Source: Lingula anatina
Lineage: Eukaryota; Brachiopoda; Lingulata; Lingulida; Lingulidae
NCBI RefSeq assembly: GCF_001039355.2
Contig: NW_019773891.1
Location: 1-29,569, forward strand
Direction of reading: 5' to 3'
Length of the DNA: 29,569 bases
In this document: one piece after another, positions 1 through 9,541 of the stretch
Layout: each line of letters starts with the position of its first letter
Position numbering within the stretch: position 1 is the stretch's first letter
The notes under the pieces: model-generated
Told to the model about the DNA's origin: nothing
Seen by the model: only the letters and a program-made list of their open reading frames with translations
The model's database searches: none
Translations under genes and position numbers: made by a program

Positions 1-112
1 ACGAGGTGTCTGCATCGGGGAAGCGTTCAGCAAGTCCTGCCATGGTCTGTCTTCGAGGTGGCTGCATCGGAGAAGCCATGTGTTGTTTCACTGAGATGGA
101 AAACCCTTAAAG
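1..112 (+). repeat. End of another exon-like cassette (copy A side)
   Basis: It contains one and a half 52-bp units, then TTTCACTGAGATGGAAAACC and a GTAACT donor at 113. It equals the end of E7. A second exon-like array therefore extends left of the window. Confidence 0.8.
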
Positions 113-544
113 GTAACTCGTGTTATTGGGGTGAGAAATAGACTTAAATGATTTGCCATAAGGTTTTCGCCTTACTGGCTATTGGACCTAAACTTTCCTA
201 AAATCTTTTGGTCTAAATCAGCATTCACTGGTCCGAATACAAATTTCAATGAATTTGGATTGTATTGTATTTGAATATAGATTAAAAATTTTAAGGCCTT
301 GGCATTTTTAGAATTACGATATAAGATAAAAAAACTAAATCAAATCAAAAGCTGTTTTGAAAACTTAGAAAAATCTATGGTCTTAACACTATATTCATAC
401 ATTCTGAAAAATCTACTTGTCCGAACAATAATTAGTATGTCGCAGTCATTGATTACACAGAAAATAATAGAAATATTGATACAACAAAGTGTTGGTAATT
501 CAATTAACATTCTTAATAATAATTGGAATGTGTTACCGTTTTAG
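113..544 (+). other. Intron-like spacer, no gene seen
   Basis: AT-rich, between the cassette donor and the TDP-43-like exon. Matches 15178-15610. No coding or RNA gene recognised. Confidence 0.6.
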
Positions 545-699
545 AGAACAAAGGAAAAGGAGATGAGACCCTGAAAAATCGCAACGTGAAAACAAAGCGG
601 CTGTACAGCAAGAAGTACAGCTACCTGATAGTGTTGGGTTTGCCTTGGAACAGCACAGAAGATGACATGAAGTCTTACTCTTCAGTCAACATGGCACAG
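545..699 (+). pseudogene. TDP-43 (TARDBP) RRM1 exon fragment, copy A
   Basis: A TTTTAG acceptor and a CAG|GTACTC donor bound 155 nt. They encode NKGKGDETLKNRNVKTKRL and a diverged YLIVLGLPWNSTEDDM, the start of TDP-43 RNA recognition motif 1 (RNP2, LIVLGLPW). The exon ends after a MAQ triplet, where the animal TDP-43 exon also ends. Against the family, about five residues (FxxFGE region) are missing in frame before VNMAQ. No exon for the rest of RRM1, for RRM2 or for the Gly-rich tail follows, so this is a duplicated orphan exon. Compared with copy C, two Asp codons have become Tyr. Confidence 0.85.
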
Positions 700-991
700 G
701 TACTCATTGCTACTCATTCAGATCACTGGGTCCCTTGAAAAGTATTTTAAGTTAGTCTTTACTTTTAGACGAAAAGGATTAAAATGGAGCAATCCAGGTA
801 TTACTAGTAGCAAATGACAGCACTTTTGTTCTTGTCATAAAACTTTGTAGACATTTGTTTTCTATTTACAACTTATTCAAGGAAATTCTTAGTCCAGACA
901 TTTAAGAATCCAAAAGCTCTTTTAATTTGTCACAAACTTGAAAAAAATCACTCGCGCAAAATATTTTGACTTCCTATCGGCCAAATTTCAG

Positions 992-1110
992 ATTTTCATC
1001 AGACCCAGTGCAACACATGTGGCGTTGTCACTGGTCTAGAATACTCGGAGCTACAACCCCCAACCTCACCCTAAGTGCTGCGGTTGTGGTACCAAGAGGC
1101 CATCGTATAG
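992..1110 (+). pseudogene. Decayed exon with half a CCHC zinc knuckle, copy A
   Basis: It is bounded by AATTTCAG and TATAG|GTGAGC. Read in phase with the TDP-43-like exon it has one TAG, then reads NTRSYNPQPHPKCCGCGTK. One extra base then shifts the frame before the histidine. CxxCxxxxH is the first half of a CCHC knuckle, as in Gag or nucleic-acid-binding proteins. The exon carrying the last cysteine was not found. Confidence 0.5.
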
Positions 1111-2161
1111 GTGAGCATGTATTTTCACTTGTTTATATTGTTTAGATCCTTAGGCGTTTTCGTGATTCATATGCCCTCCTTTGTAGCTCTTATTCTCCTG
1201 TCACTTTTTTTATTGAAGAATCTTCGCACTTTCTTTAATCATAATGCAATTTTCTTGTGTTGTGTTATAGAAGTAAAATAAAAAAAAGCAATTTAAAATA
1301 AAATAAAATAAAGTAGTCATATTAAGAACCATAGCATTATGAAATATTAAAATACTAGTACGAGTATAAACGGTGTGTAAAACTGATCTTTGTTGTAATT
1401 ACTGGAAGCTTTCAATTTCTTTTCATACTTTACATTACGTTTCATTTGTAGGCTACGAAAGGGCAGTTTTCCAGAAATAATGCCCGAAAGCAGAAACCAA
1501 TCCTCGCCTAAATGTGCAACACTTAATGTCACTAGCAACGAGCCCCTGTAGCCACTTTCATTGATGACCGGACATCCTAGCAGTCTTCGTTTTAAGGACA
1601 CAGCTTGTCTGCAAAAAATTAGAGAATGTGGAATGGTAATGAAGAGCGATATACTGAATGTAAGAGGAATACTGGTACAACCTAATAATGTACTCAAGTC
1701 TTTTGGATATTGAGAATTTTTGCTGTTCATGGGTCACAGATGAGTCGAGTGCAATTGCATTTAGTGAGTTTTTTTCACTTATGACAGTGAAACGTCTTTT
1801 GTCAATAGCTTAAGAGAAATCTGAAGTTCAGGATGCGTATTTATAATTCCATGAATAATCAATTGAATAAGATGAATTGTGGTTCTGTATGAAAATTTTA
1901 AGTCTGCTTCTACAGTGATTATAATAATTGTTTTAAAATTTAATATTGAATATCCAGTTGCTTTATCCACATTCTAAATGCAGATGGGTTTTCGCTCAAA
2001 CTTTGGTATCACCACCACTTATGGTCGTCTGTGTTTTATTTCAATCTTAGTGATGTAGTCATTTTTCAAATTTGTGCTGTTGATGATGTGGAGTTGTTCG
2101 TCAGTATAGCGTTTGAGAAGATCATAATCCGCACACTAACCTCAACTAACCCTCACATCTT
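1111..2161. other. Non-coding part of copy A
   Basis: Holds an AAATA-rich tract (about 1280-1312). The block GGCTACGAAAGGGCAGTTTT onward is conserved in B and C. A 127-codon minus ORF (1730-1347) is kept in C but broken in B. No family recognised. Confidence 0.5.
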
Positions 2162-2281
2162 TGTAAAATCCGACTTCATGTAAATGCTTTTACATGAAGA
2201 GATTTTACATTGATAGGTTGTGCAAAATCTATAATGAAATATTTTACGTTTGAGAAAATATTTCATTATATTTTTTGTACA
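2162..2281 (+). other. Pair of perfect hairpins, copy A
   Basis: Hairpin 1 (2162-2209) has an 11-bp stem CTTCATGTAAA/TTTACATGAAG with a 4-nt loop and an outer 9-bp stem TGTAAAATC/GATTTTACA. Hairpin 2 (2219-2281) has a 16-bp perfect stem, TATAATGAAATATTTT with its complement, a 9-nt loop, and an outer stem TGTGCAAAA/TTTTGTACA with one wobble pair. Its total length (~63 nt) is like a pre-miRNA, but a MITE end is equally possible. Confidence 0.75.
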
Positions 2282-2886
2282 GTCTGCTCCTCATGAGGGA
2301 TGGCTGGAAGCGTTCAGGCATCTCTCAAGATAGGGGAGTGCACATTACTAATATCACTAATATTATGATTTTCTCAAGGGTTATAGTTGACAAATAAATC
2401 CAATTCATCACATATGCACCCTTTTCTCCGGATCAAAAAATTCATATTGAAATTTACATGGACGGCCATAAAGTGTAATGTGAGACCTGAAATATTCCAA
2501 AGCAAGCTTGCTTTAATCTTTATCATATGTATCATACAGGTACTGTCATGTAGTTGCGATTTCAGGGCAAAATTACATTTGAGAAACTTATTTTAAAACC
2601 AGTTATTTGTCAAAGTCAAGTTTATGTCTGGGTAATAATCGTATTATATTTATTATCATTATTAGAAATGACTATATTCAAGTTTTGGTGGATGCTCTCA
2701 GTTGTAAAAGGGTTGAGTCACTTTATTTATGACTTCACCCCCTAGATAAAGTTAAAATTAGTCTCGGTTTAATTGTGTTAAGACTCCAGTGAATGTGTAT
2801 TGGTTTTCAATACCTCTTTCTGTAGAATTACATGCACTTTGGTAAATTCTTGTGCTTCAGCTTGTCAACCATTGTACTGTATATAG
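2282..2886. other. Spacer after the copy A hairpins, no gene seen
   Basis: AT-rich, conserved with copies B and C. Short ORFs differ between copies. Confidence 0.5.
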
Positions 2887-2887
2887 N

Positions 2888-2934
2888 ACCTCACCCTAAG
2901 TGCTGCGGTTGTGGTACTAAAGGCCATCGTACAG
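2888..2934 (+). pseudogene. CCHC-type exon fragment, copy B, truncated at N
   Basis: It starts directly after the single N at 2887 and ends ACAG|GTGAGC. It lacks the extra base of copies A and C and reads PHPKCCGCGTKGHRT, a proper C-x2-C-x4-H. This shows the ancestral frame of the exon. Confidence 0.5.
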
Positions 2935-4010
2935 GTGAGCATGTATTTTCACTTGTTTATATTGTTTAGATCGTTAGACGTTTGTGTGATTCATATGCCT
3001 TCCTTTATACTTCTTATTCTTCAGTCACTTTCTTATTGTAGAATCTTAGCACTCTTCTAAATCATAATGTGATTTTCTTGTGTTGTGTTATAGAAGTGAA
3101 AATAAAATAAAATAAAAGTAAGTAAAATAAAATTAAATTAAATAAAATAAAAAGTAGTCATTTTAAGAACCATAACATAATGAAACATCAAAGTACTAGT
3201 ATTAGTATTATCGGTGTGTAAATACCAGTGAAATACATATTCTTTGTTGCAATTACTGCAAGCGTTCACTTGCTTTTAATACTTTACATTACGTTTCATT
3301 TGTAGGCTACGACAGGGCAGTTTCCCAGAAATAATGCTAGAACGCAGAAACCATCAATCCTCGCCTAAATGTGCAAATGTGCAACACTATATGTCGCTAG
3401 CAACGAGCCCCTGTAGCCACTTTCATTGATGACCGGACATCCTAGCAGTCTTCGTTTTAAGGACACAGCTTGTCTGCAAAAAAATTAGAGAATGTGGAAT
3501 GATGATGAAGAGCGATATACTGAATGTAAGGGGAATACTGGTACAACCTAATAATGTACTCAAGTCTTTTGGATATTGAGAATTTATGCGCTTCACGGGT
3601 CACAGATACGAGTCGCGTGTAATTGCATTTAGTGAGTTTTTTTCAGTTATGACAGTGGAACATTTTATTCCAATAACTTAAGAGAGCACCGAAGTTAAGG
3701 ATGCTCATTCTTAATTCCATAAATGTTCAATTGAATAAGATGAAATGTGGTTCTGTGTGAAAATTTTGTCAACCTCTACAATTATTATTTAACGTTCAAA
3801 TAGAATATGTAGTTGCTTTATCCACATTCCAAATGCAGATAGGTTTTCGCTCACAAAACACCACCACTTATGGTCGTCTGTGTTTTATTTCAATCCTAGT
3901 GATGTTGTCAATTTTCAAATTTGTGCTGTTGATGATGTGGAATTGTTCGTCAGTATAGCGTTTGAGAAAATCATAATCCGCACACTAACCTCAACTAACC
4001 CTCGCATCTT

Positions 4011-4131
4011 TGTAAAATCTTACTTCATGTAAATATTTTCACATGAAGAGGTTTTACATTGACGGCTGCTGCAAGATCTATAATGAAATATTTTACGATT
4101 GAGAAAATATTTCATTATATGTCTTGTGCAG
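4011..4131 (+). other. Pair of hairpins, copy B
   Basis: Hairpin 1 is at 4011-4058 and hairpin 2 at 4066-4131. The 16-bp stem of hairpin 2 is unchanged although surrounding sequence has diverged. In the outer stem CAAGA/TCTTG replaces CAAAA/TTTTG of copies A and C, a compensatory A-T to G-C change. Confidence 0.75.
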
Positions 4132-4826
4132 TCTGCTCCTCGTGAGGGATGGCTGGATGCATTCAGGCATCTCTCAAATTAGAGGATCGCACATTACTAA
4201 TATCACTAGTATTATGATTTTCTCAAGTGTTATAGCTGACAAATATATCCAGTTCATCACATATGCACCCTTCTTCCGGACCCCAAAAGTCATATTGAAA
4301 TTTACATGGACGGTCATACAGTGAAATATGTCGAAGCAAGCTTGCTTTATTCATTACTTTTATCATACAGGTAGTTGCGATTTCAGGGCAAAATTACATT
4401 TGAGAAACTTCTGTTTTAAACGGTTATGTCAAAGTATAGTTTAAATCATTGAGGTGTCTGGGTAATAAACATATTACCTGAACTTTTTATATATTTTACC
4501 ATATAGAAGAACTATATTCTAGTTTTGATGGATGCTTTCAGTTGTAAAAGGACCGAGTTTATTTATTTATGACTTATTTATATAAGTCTCAGTTTAATTG
4601 TGTTAAGACTCTAGTAAATGTCTTAATTGTCTTTAGTACCTCTTTCAGTAGGAATAACGTACTTTGTAAAATTCTTGTGCTTCATCTTGTGTACCAATAT
4701 AGTGTATGTAGAGAAAAGTTTGTAGTCACGAGAGAAAATACAGTTGCACCATGTTGTCTAAAACGGGAAGATATTCTTGAACTGTAATGCCAATGAAAAA
4801 CTGAACTGATGACATTAAAAAGACTT

Positions 4827-4897
4827 AAGTATCCGGGCGTGGGCACTTTCCCGGCATTCCCCACGAAGGGTTTAGACGGGTTTTTCCCCACGGCCCG
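4827..4897. other. Invariant 71-bp GC-rich element, copy 1
   Basis: Every base from AAGTATCCGGGCGTGGGC to CCCCACGGCCCG is identical in three places, although the flanks differ. The ends can pair (CGGGC-GTGGG with CCCAC-GGCCCG, one bulge), so an RNA could close on itself. The minus strand is open (GKNPSKPFVGNAGKVPTPGY). It may be a structured RNA, a SINE head or a coding relic. I do not recognise it. Confidence 0.7.
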
Positions 4898-6360
4898 AGA
4901 GAATTGGGTTCTACCATTTATTGATTCATTGCGTTTACATGATTAATTTATGATTACTAAAGTACTTTTGAAATTGAACGTTATTGTATTTAGAAGTTGA
5001 ATAAAATTATATTTTCTAATTTTTCTTTTTATTAAAAGTAGTGTACAGATGGCAAAATAATCACCAGACTTACAAATTAATTTTAATAGAGTTGCATGCA
5101 TATGCGCGCGGCTTGTTTAATTATTAGTCGAAATTCTTTTCATTTGCTCCTTATCTCACTAAAACTTGAGATTTGTCGATTTCTGCCACGTAGATTTCTT
5201 CCATAAAACCAGGCAATGTCCAGGTAATAAAACTGATTATTGGTTTTGGAAATAAAGCTGCGGTGTTGCGTTACTTTTTTCTCCGGGATTAACTCGAGCA
5301 GATACCTAGGCTTTTCTTAGTCGGATTAGAGCCCCAAGAAACGACTATCTTAAAGAAATCTATCACGCTGTGGATGTAAGAATCCAGCACCTCTTGATGT
5401 TAAAGAAGGGGTACCTTATATATAGGGGCGGATCCAGGATTACCTAGAGGGGCTTCGTCTTTCTTGATCCTCACACGAAAAAAAAAGAAGAAAAAAATAG
5501 GACTTTTAAGTCATGGAACGATTCGAATTAAGAATTAAATAAATTAATTATAAATTAATATTTTGTCGCATACTCGATTGACAGACCACATCTAAGATAA
5601 TCTTACGCCATAATCAGCTATGGTTGTGTTAAGAGAGGTATTAAAAATAGACAGACGAATGAAAAGATTGAAAGTATGTCGATGGCATTGAAAGTCAAAG
5701 GGCCCATTTTCAAATTGATTTTGGGTACTTCTTACAATGCACCAAACACGAAAATTTGCAATTAAGTTTATTTCAGTGTAATAGGACTGTTGGTCTACCC
5801 CCCTCCCCTCCATCCACTATTGGCCTTGAAAATAAACTGTGGTTTATAAAATTAATTCTACACTCAATTTATGATTTAATTATTTTGACGAAATCGAAAT
5901 AACCAGTTAATAACTATAATATTTTTCACAAACTGATCGGTAATCCAGGTCGGAAATTCGAAAGTTATTAGATATGTCCCGACTTGACGTTCCATGCACA
6001 ACATTCAGCCTATTTCCTTTTCAATTACAGTCTCGTCAATGTTTCATAATGAATGTTAAACCGATATTTCAATAGATGGATGATATCATGAAATCGCAAT
6101 TTAAAGAGACCCTTGTTACTTGTTTGTGTCAACCCTTATATTTTGAGTTCCATGCTCATATTTAGACACAGGATTTACGGCATATCTCCACGCCGAGACA
6201 CGATGAGTTAATTACCAAAACGATGGGAGACAAATTGAGAATCTTCAAAAAAATATTTAGGAACGGTCCCTTTAATTTATTATTATTGATAATTGAATTC
6301 AAATTGCGTTCATATTAACAAATGAGTGGCCCTGAATGAAACGGAAATTATAAAATTATT
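4898..6360. other. Intergenic stretch before the Cys-rich gene
   Basis: Diverged copy of 18110-19800, with an extra ~575 bp at about 5160-5735 that has no counterpart there. No gene recognised. AT-rich. Confidence 0.6.
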
Positions 6361-6370
6361 AGTTCAAAGG

Positions 6371-6378
6371 TATAAAAG
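6371..6378 (+). promoter_or_regulatory. TATA box of the Cys-rich gene
   Basis: TATAAAAG lies 58 bp upstream of the ATG, putting transcription start near 6400. The 13-nt core AAAGGTATAAAAG (6366-6378) is identical to that at 11857-11869, before the exon-like array. Confidence 0.75.
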
Positions 6379-6435
6379 GATGGGGCCTCGTCCATATCCA
6401 AATCGTTCCTGCAGAATATAGAATTCAAGAGCAAC

Positions 6436-6493
6436 ATGGGCTCCGCTACTGTTTTAGGAATTGCGTTTCTGGTATCACTGTGCAACGCTGGGG
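6436..6493 (+). CDS. Cys-rich gene exon 1: signal peptide
   Basis: The ATG lies 65 bp after a TATA box. There are 19 codons with a hydrophobic core GIAFLVSL, then one base before GTAAGT. Exon 1 encodes little beyond the signal peptide, a layout common in secreted proteins. Confidence 0.88.
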
Positions 6494-7899
6494 GTAAGTT
6501 TTCCGAAGGAGGTTTAAGTTCTTCTGTTTTCTCGCAATTTGATAAATTTCTGACTGCGTTTTGATTTGCAACCTCATCACGAAGCGCTAGTGAGGGCATG
6601 TTTTCTGGAAAACGAGATCTATAAGAGACTGTAACACAGTCTCTCTTTGTTTGGGCTCTATTCTCCCTACCAATGAGAGACCGACAAACGGGCTCCACCC
6701 CAAGTGTGTGTTTTCCTTTTGAGACAAAATTTCTTGATTTTTCCACCTGTTTTCTTTAAAAAAATTTCCAGCAAAACATTTAACCCTGTTACAAGAGTAA
6801 AACCAACTTTCGACATCAGACTTTTTTAAGCAACATTCCAATAGACGCGTATATGTGTACCCTATATATATAATGACAAAAAAGGAGAGTAAGAAGAATT
6901 TTATTAAAAGCATAGCAACCAAAAAGTGGAAAGTATACCAAAATGGTAGTGCAAATATTTTTTTTCTAAAAATGTTTATACATTAAGATAAAAATAAGCA
7001 CACGCTTCTAAATCCAGTTAACGAAAACAAAATAAATATTGCAAGAGATTGGCTATCAGATAATTAAAGATCTCACCATGAAAAACATAAATTTATTATT
7101 GAAATATATGGATGGATGAATACTTGAATGAGTTGGAAGTCATGAAATCAAATAAATAATAAAATAGCTGGTGCCTTGGTTATTCCGTGTTACCTTTTAG
7201 TGGTGAAGCGTTCAGGAACTTGCACCCCTCTAGATCTTCAAGGGTGTATGCAAGATCTCATTGATTATACCCAAAGTAAAGCAATGTCCTTGGAAGCGAT
7301 GCCTGGCAATTATACGCCCTCAGCTCAAGACCTGAAAGAAATCTGCAAGTAAGTGTTGGAATTTTGGTACTTTTTTTTAATAACGAGGGTTCTAATATAA
7401 CTGTATGCCTATCTAAAAGCAGCAGAGATTTAAAAAAATTAAAGTATTATTTATTTATTACAACATTTGATTGTCTATCTGTCTGTTTGTTTGTCTGTGT
7501 GTCTGTCTATCTCTCCCTGTCTGTCTGCCTGTCTGTCTGTCAGCCTATCTGTCCGTTTGCCGGTGTGACGGGAAAAGTAGTTCTCTGGGACCGTAGACCG
7601 TTACCCATTACTTTATATAGGTAACATTCGTCCCATATACTAACCCCAATACTCTGACTAACCCTAACCTATACTAATCATAACACCTTTAACACCGGTC
7701 TGTATATTATCGTCATTATTATTATATTTTTCCTCCTTTTATTTTCTTTAGCATTTACCCGAGGGTTATTGAATGCATCGAAGAGGTAGCGAGCAGAGAT
7801 TCGTGCGATCCGCAAGTTGCTAGGCTTTTCAGAGGGACGGCAGAGAGCTTGCAATCCAGTGTTAATGCATCATGTGGGCTGCTAGAGAGAAACTGTAAG

Positions 7900-7959
<60 letters not shown>

Positions 7960-9482
7960 GAAATAATGTACATAGTAATGGCCCCTAATGGACGCTACAT
8001 TGCTGAGAAGAACATTTGATAAGAAGTCGATTCGTGCCCTCTAACAAAGCAAGTTAAAACCTGGCGCCAAAAAATCCCGAGAATCTTCCCGTAAATTGAC
8101 TTTCGAAGGAGAAAACAGCTTCCTTACACTTCTAATGAAGTTATGTTGAGAACTTATTTTTATTTTTGTATTGGTATTTGTCCTAAAACTTTCTGGCCTC
8201 CTCTCGTATTAAATACATTTAACTGTCAGCTTCATATGCAGTTACTGCTTGATTATATCTAATATCCGCCATTCATCAATAAACATTTATTCTTTCATTA
8301 ATATGAAATTAAAATCCAACTTATACAAGAAATTGGTTTTCACAAATTTGATCAAGCGAAATAAGCAATTTAAAGAACAGAGAAATAACAGTGCCTACTC
8401 CAGACCTGGAAAGGAACTAGAATCCATTAGTACGACATTTTGAGTCCCTTCAAAATGGCGGGGAAATTAACTTCATCTTTTTTTAAGTTGTCTATGGTTG
8501 TCCAAGGAATGTATTTATCAAGCTTTTAAGAGTAGTAAACAATTTTATGTAGCTTTTATCCTTCAGTAGCATTCCTTTGAGTACAGTTTTAAACTTTTAA
8601 ATTCATACAGAACTCATGTTTTTTTTTTTTTTTATTTTCTATTTTTTTTTTAAATCGATGCTTTTTCAGAGCATTTTATTCCCTATATTGTATATTTTTT
8701 ATAGCCTAAATAAAAATTAATCTTTATCTTAACCATTTTACAGTGACCCTCCCAAATCAGGAATGTATGCAAAGATATACAATGGCTGCCGAACGAAGGT
8801 GTAAACCAAAGACTGAATTTTTAGGAATGATGATAGGGAAGGCAATGGCGGGTACTGCGACAGAGTCATCCGTTTGTTCGTAAGTTAATGTTTGTTTAAA
8901 GCCCCCTTTACACTGGACGGCGACCTTTGTGCGTCCCGTAGCACGGCCCCTTTTGAGAGTAAAAAAAAAAATACTTTACGTGCCAACTGGCCGACCATAG
9001 AGCATTCATTCTGCAACCAAAGCGATGCTTGTGCCTCCTTTCATCGACCACAGCGATGCCAGTTTCATGGTCGCACAAAGGACGCAAAAAGTACGCCGTC
9101 CAGTGTAAAGGGGGTTTTAATTTCTACATTTTTTCTTGATATTCTGCGGTTCAGTTCAACGTTTTTGATAATTGATGTTGTATTGATGTGAAAGTCTTAA
9201 GCTGGATAAAAGATAAAATTGAAGTCGAAACTCCAAGTAATATTATAGCATCGTTTGCGTTTGCCCCTGGATTTAGTTATCCTATTAATCATATATGCCT
9301 ATCTTAACCCCAGTGTTTTCTTTTTTTCCAGGGCCATGAGACGCCTTGTAAAGTGCCACATAAAAGTCGTTACGAAGAAATGTGACGAGGAATTTGCCAA
9401 CTTTATCAAGAATACGTTGGTCGACTCGCTGTCAAAGGCGATGCCCGGTATTTCGTGCTCGGTCCCCAACTCAAGTACATAA
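6436..9482 (+). CDS. Secreted cysteine-rich two-module protein, 5 exons, 211 aa
   Basis: CDS exons are 6436-6493, 7201-7348, 7752-7894, 8744-8879 and 9332-9482. They total 636 nt in one frame, with GTAAGT-type donors throughout. Residues 1-19 form a signal peptide (MGSATVLGIAFLVSLCNAG). After it, cysteines fall into two sets: C27, C35, C68, C77, C87, C110 and C124, C136, C161, C170, C179, C204. The last four of each set have spacings 8-9-22 and 8-8-24. Each module is encoded by two exons with intron phases 1, 2, 1, 2, pointing to an internal duplication. Possible N-glycosylation sites are NYT56, NAS107, NLT116 and NSS208. Helix-rich sequence with evenly spaced cysteines recalls DUF19-like or 27-kDa-hemolymph-protein-like families, but I do not assign one. 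It probably acts extracellularly. Confidence 0.88.
7201..7348 (+). CDS. Cys-rich gene exon 2: module 1, first half
   Basis: It follows a TTTTAG acceptor. It encodes residues 20-68, from VVKRSGTC to KEIC, with cysteines 27, 35 and 68 and a glycosylation site at NYT. KR at 22-23 is a possible propeptide cleavage point. Phase 1 in, phase 2 out. Confidence 0.88.
7471..7556. repeat. CTGT-type microsatellite in intron 2 of the Cys-rich gene
   Basis: Imperfect TGTC/TGTT tetranucleotides. They cause a spurious Val-Ser-rich ORF. Confidence 0.9.
7752..7894 (+). CDS. Cys-rich gene exon 3: module 1, second half
   Basis: It encodes IYPRVIECIEEVASRDSC, then a 22-residue helix-like stretch to NASC, and ends GLLERN. 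Phase 2 in, phase 1 out. Its GTAAGT donor runs directly into a CT microsatellite. Confidence 0.88.
7901..7959. repeat. CT microsatellite touching the intron 3 donor
   Basis: (CT)n with a few TTT interruptions. It starts directly after the GTAAGT donor of exon 3. Confidence 0.95.
8744..8879 (+). CDS. Cys-rich gene exon 4: module 2, first half
   Basis: After TTTACAG it encodes LTLPNQECMQRYTMAAERRC and continues to ESSVC. Phase 1 in and 2 out, the same as exon 2, so the two are likely duplicates. Confidence 0.88.
8896..9120 (+). mobile_element. MITE with 21-bp perfect terminal inverted repeats in intron 4
   Basis: CCCCCTTTACACTGGACGGCG at 8902-8922 is repeated inverted at 9094-9114 without mismatch, and subterminal parts (GCGTCC, GGTCGC) are also inverted. 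TTAA occurs on both sides (8896-8899, 9117-9120), consistent with a TTAA target duplication as in piggyBac-type elements. No transposase is present. Confidence 0.8.
9332..9482 (+). CDS. Cys-rich gene exon 5: module 2, second half and stop
   Basis: The acceptor is TTTTTTTCCAG. It encodes AMRRLVKCHIKVVTKKCDEE, a helix-like segment to GISC and the tail SVPNSST, then TAA at 9480-9482. The cysteine pattern parallels exon 3. Confidence 0.9.
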
Positions 9483-9521
9483 AGGTGGCACATATGCACA
9501 TCGTCCTTTCATTGAAATCAT

Positions 9522-9541
9522 ATTAAAGTGATATTATTAAA
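9522..9541 (+). terminator. Polyadenylation signals of the Cys-rich gene
   Basis: Two ATTAAA hexamers, at 9522-9527 and 9536-9541, lie 40-54 bases after the stop. This is a common variant of AATAAA. Confidence 0.6.

Larger units (their letters stand above)
1..4900 (+). repeat. Segmental duplication copies A (1-2886) and B (2888-4900)
   Basis: Copy A matches 15043-17930 nearly base for base. Copy B restarts at the CCHC exon and matches 1073-2880 with more differences, then continues like 17900-18110. A single N at 2887 separates them, so the A/B junction may be an assembly join rather than real DNA. Shared content: exon-array end, TDP-43 exon, CCHC exon, AAATA-rich tract, two hairpins and the GC-rich element. 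Confidence 0.9.

Noticed and set aside
1347-1730. 127-codon minus ORF (also 16358-16795)
   Set aside because: It is kept roughly in copies A and C because they are recent duplicates. Copy B has indels that break it, and no family is recognised.
6348-6922. Minus ORFs of 132 and 111 codons over exon 1 and intron 1 of the Cys-rich gene
   Set aside because: They overlap a well-supported plus-strand exon and promoter and have no recognisable motif. A small hairpin (6624-6644) was also noted but judged unremarkable.
7364-7624. 86-codon plus ORF rich in Ser-Val-Cys-Leu
   Set aside because: It is a translation of a CTGT microsatellite within intron 2.
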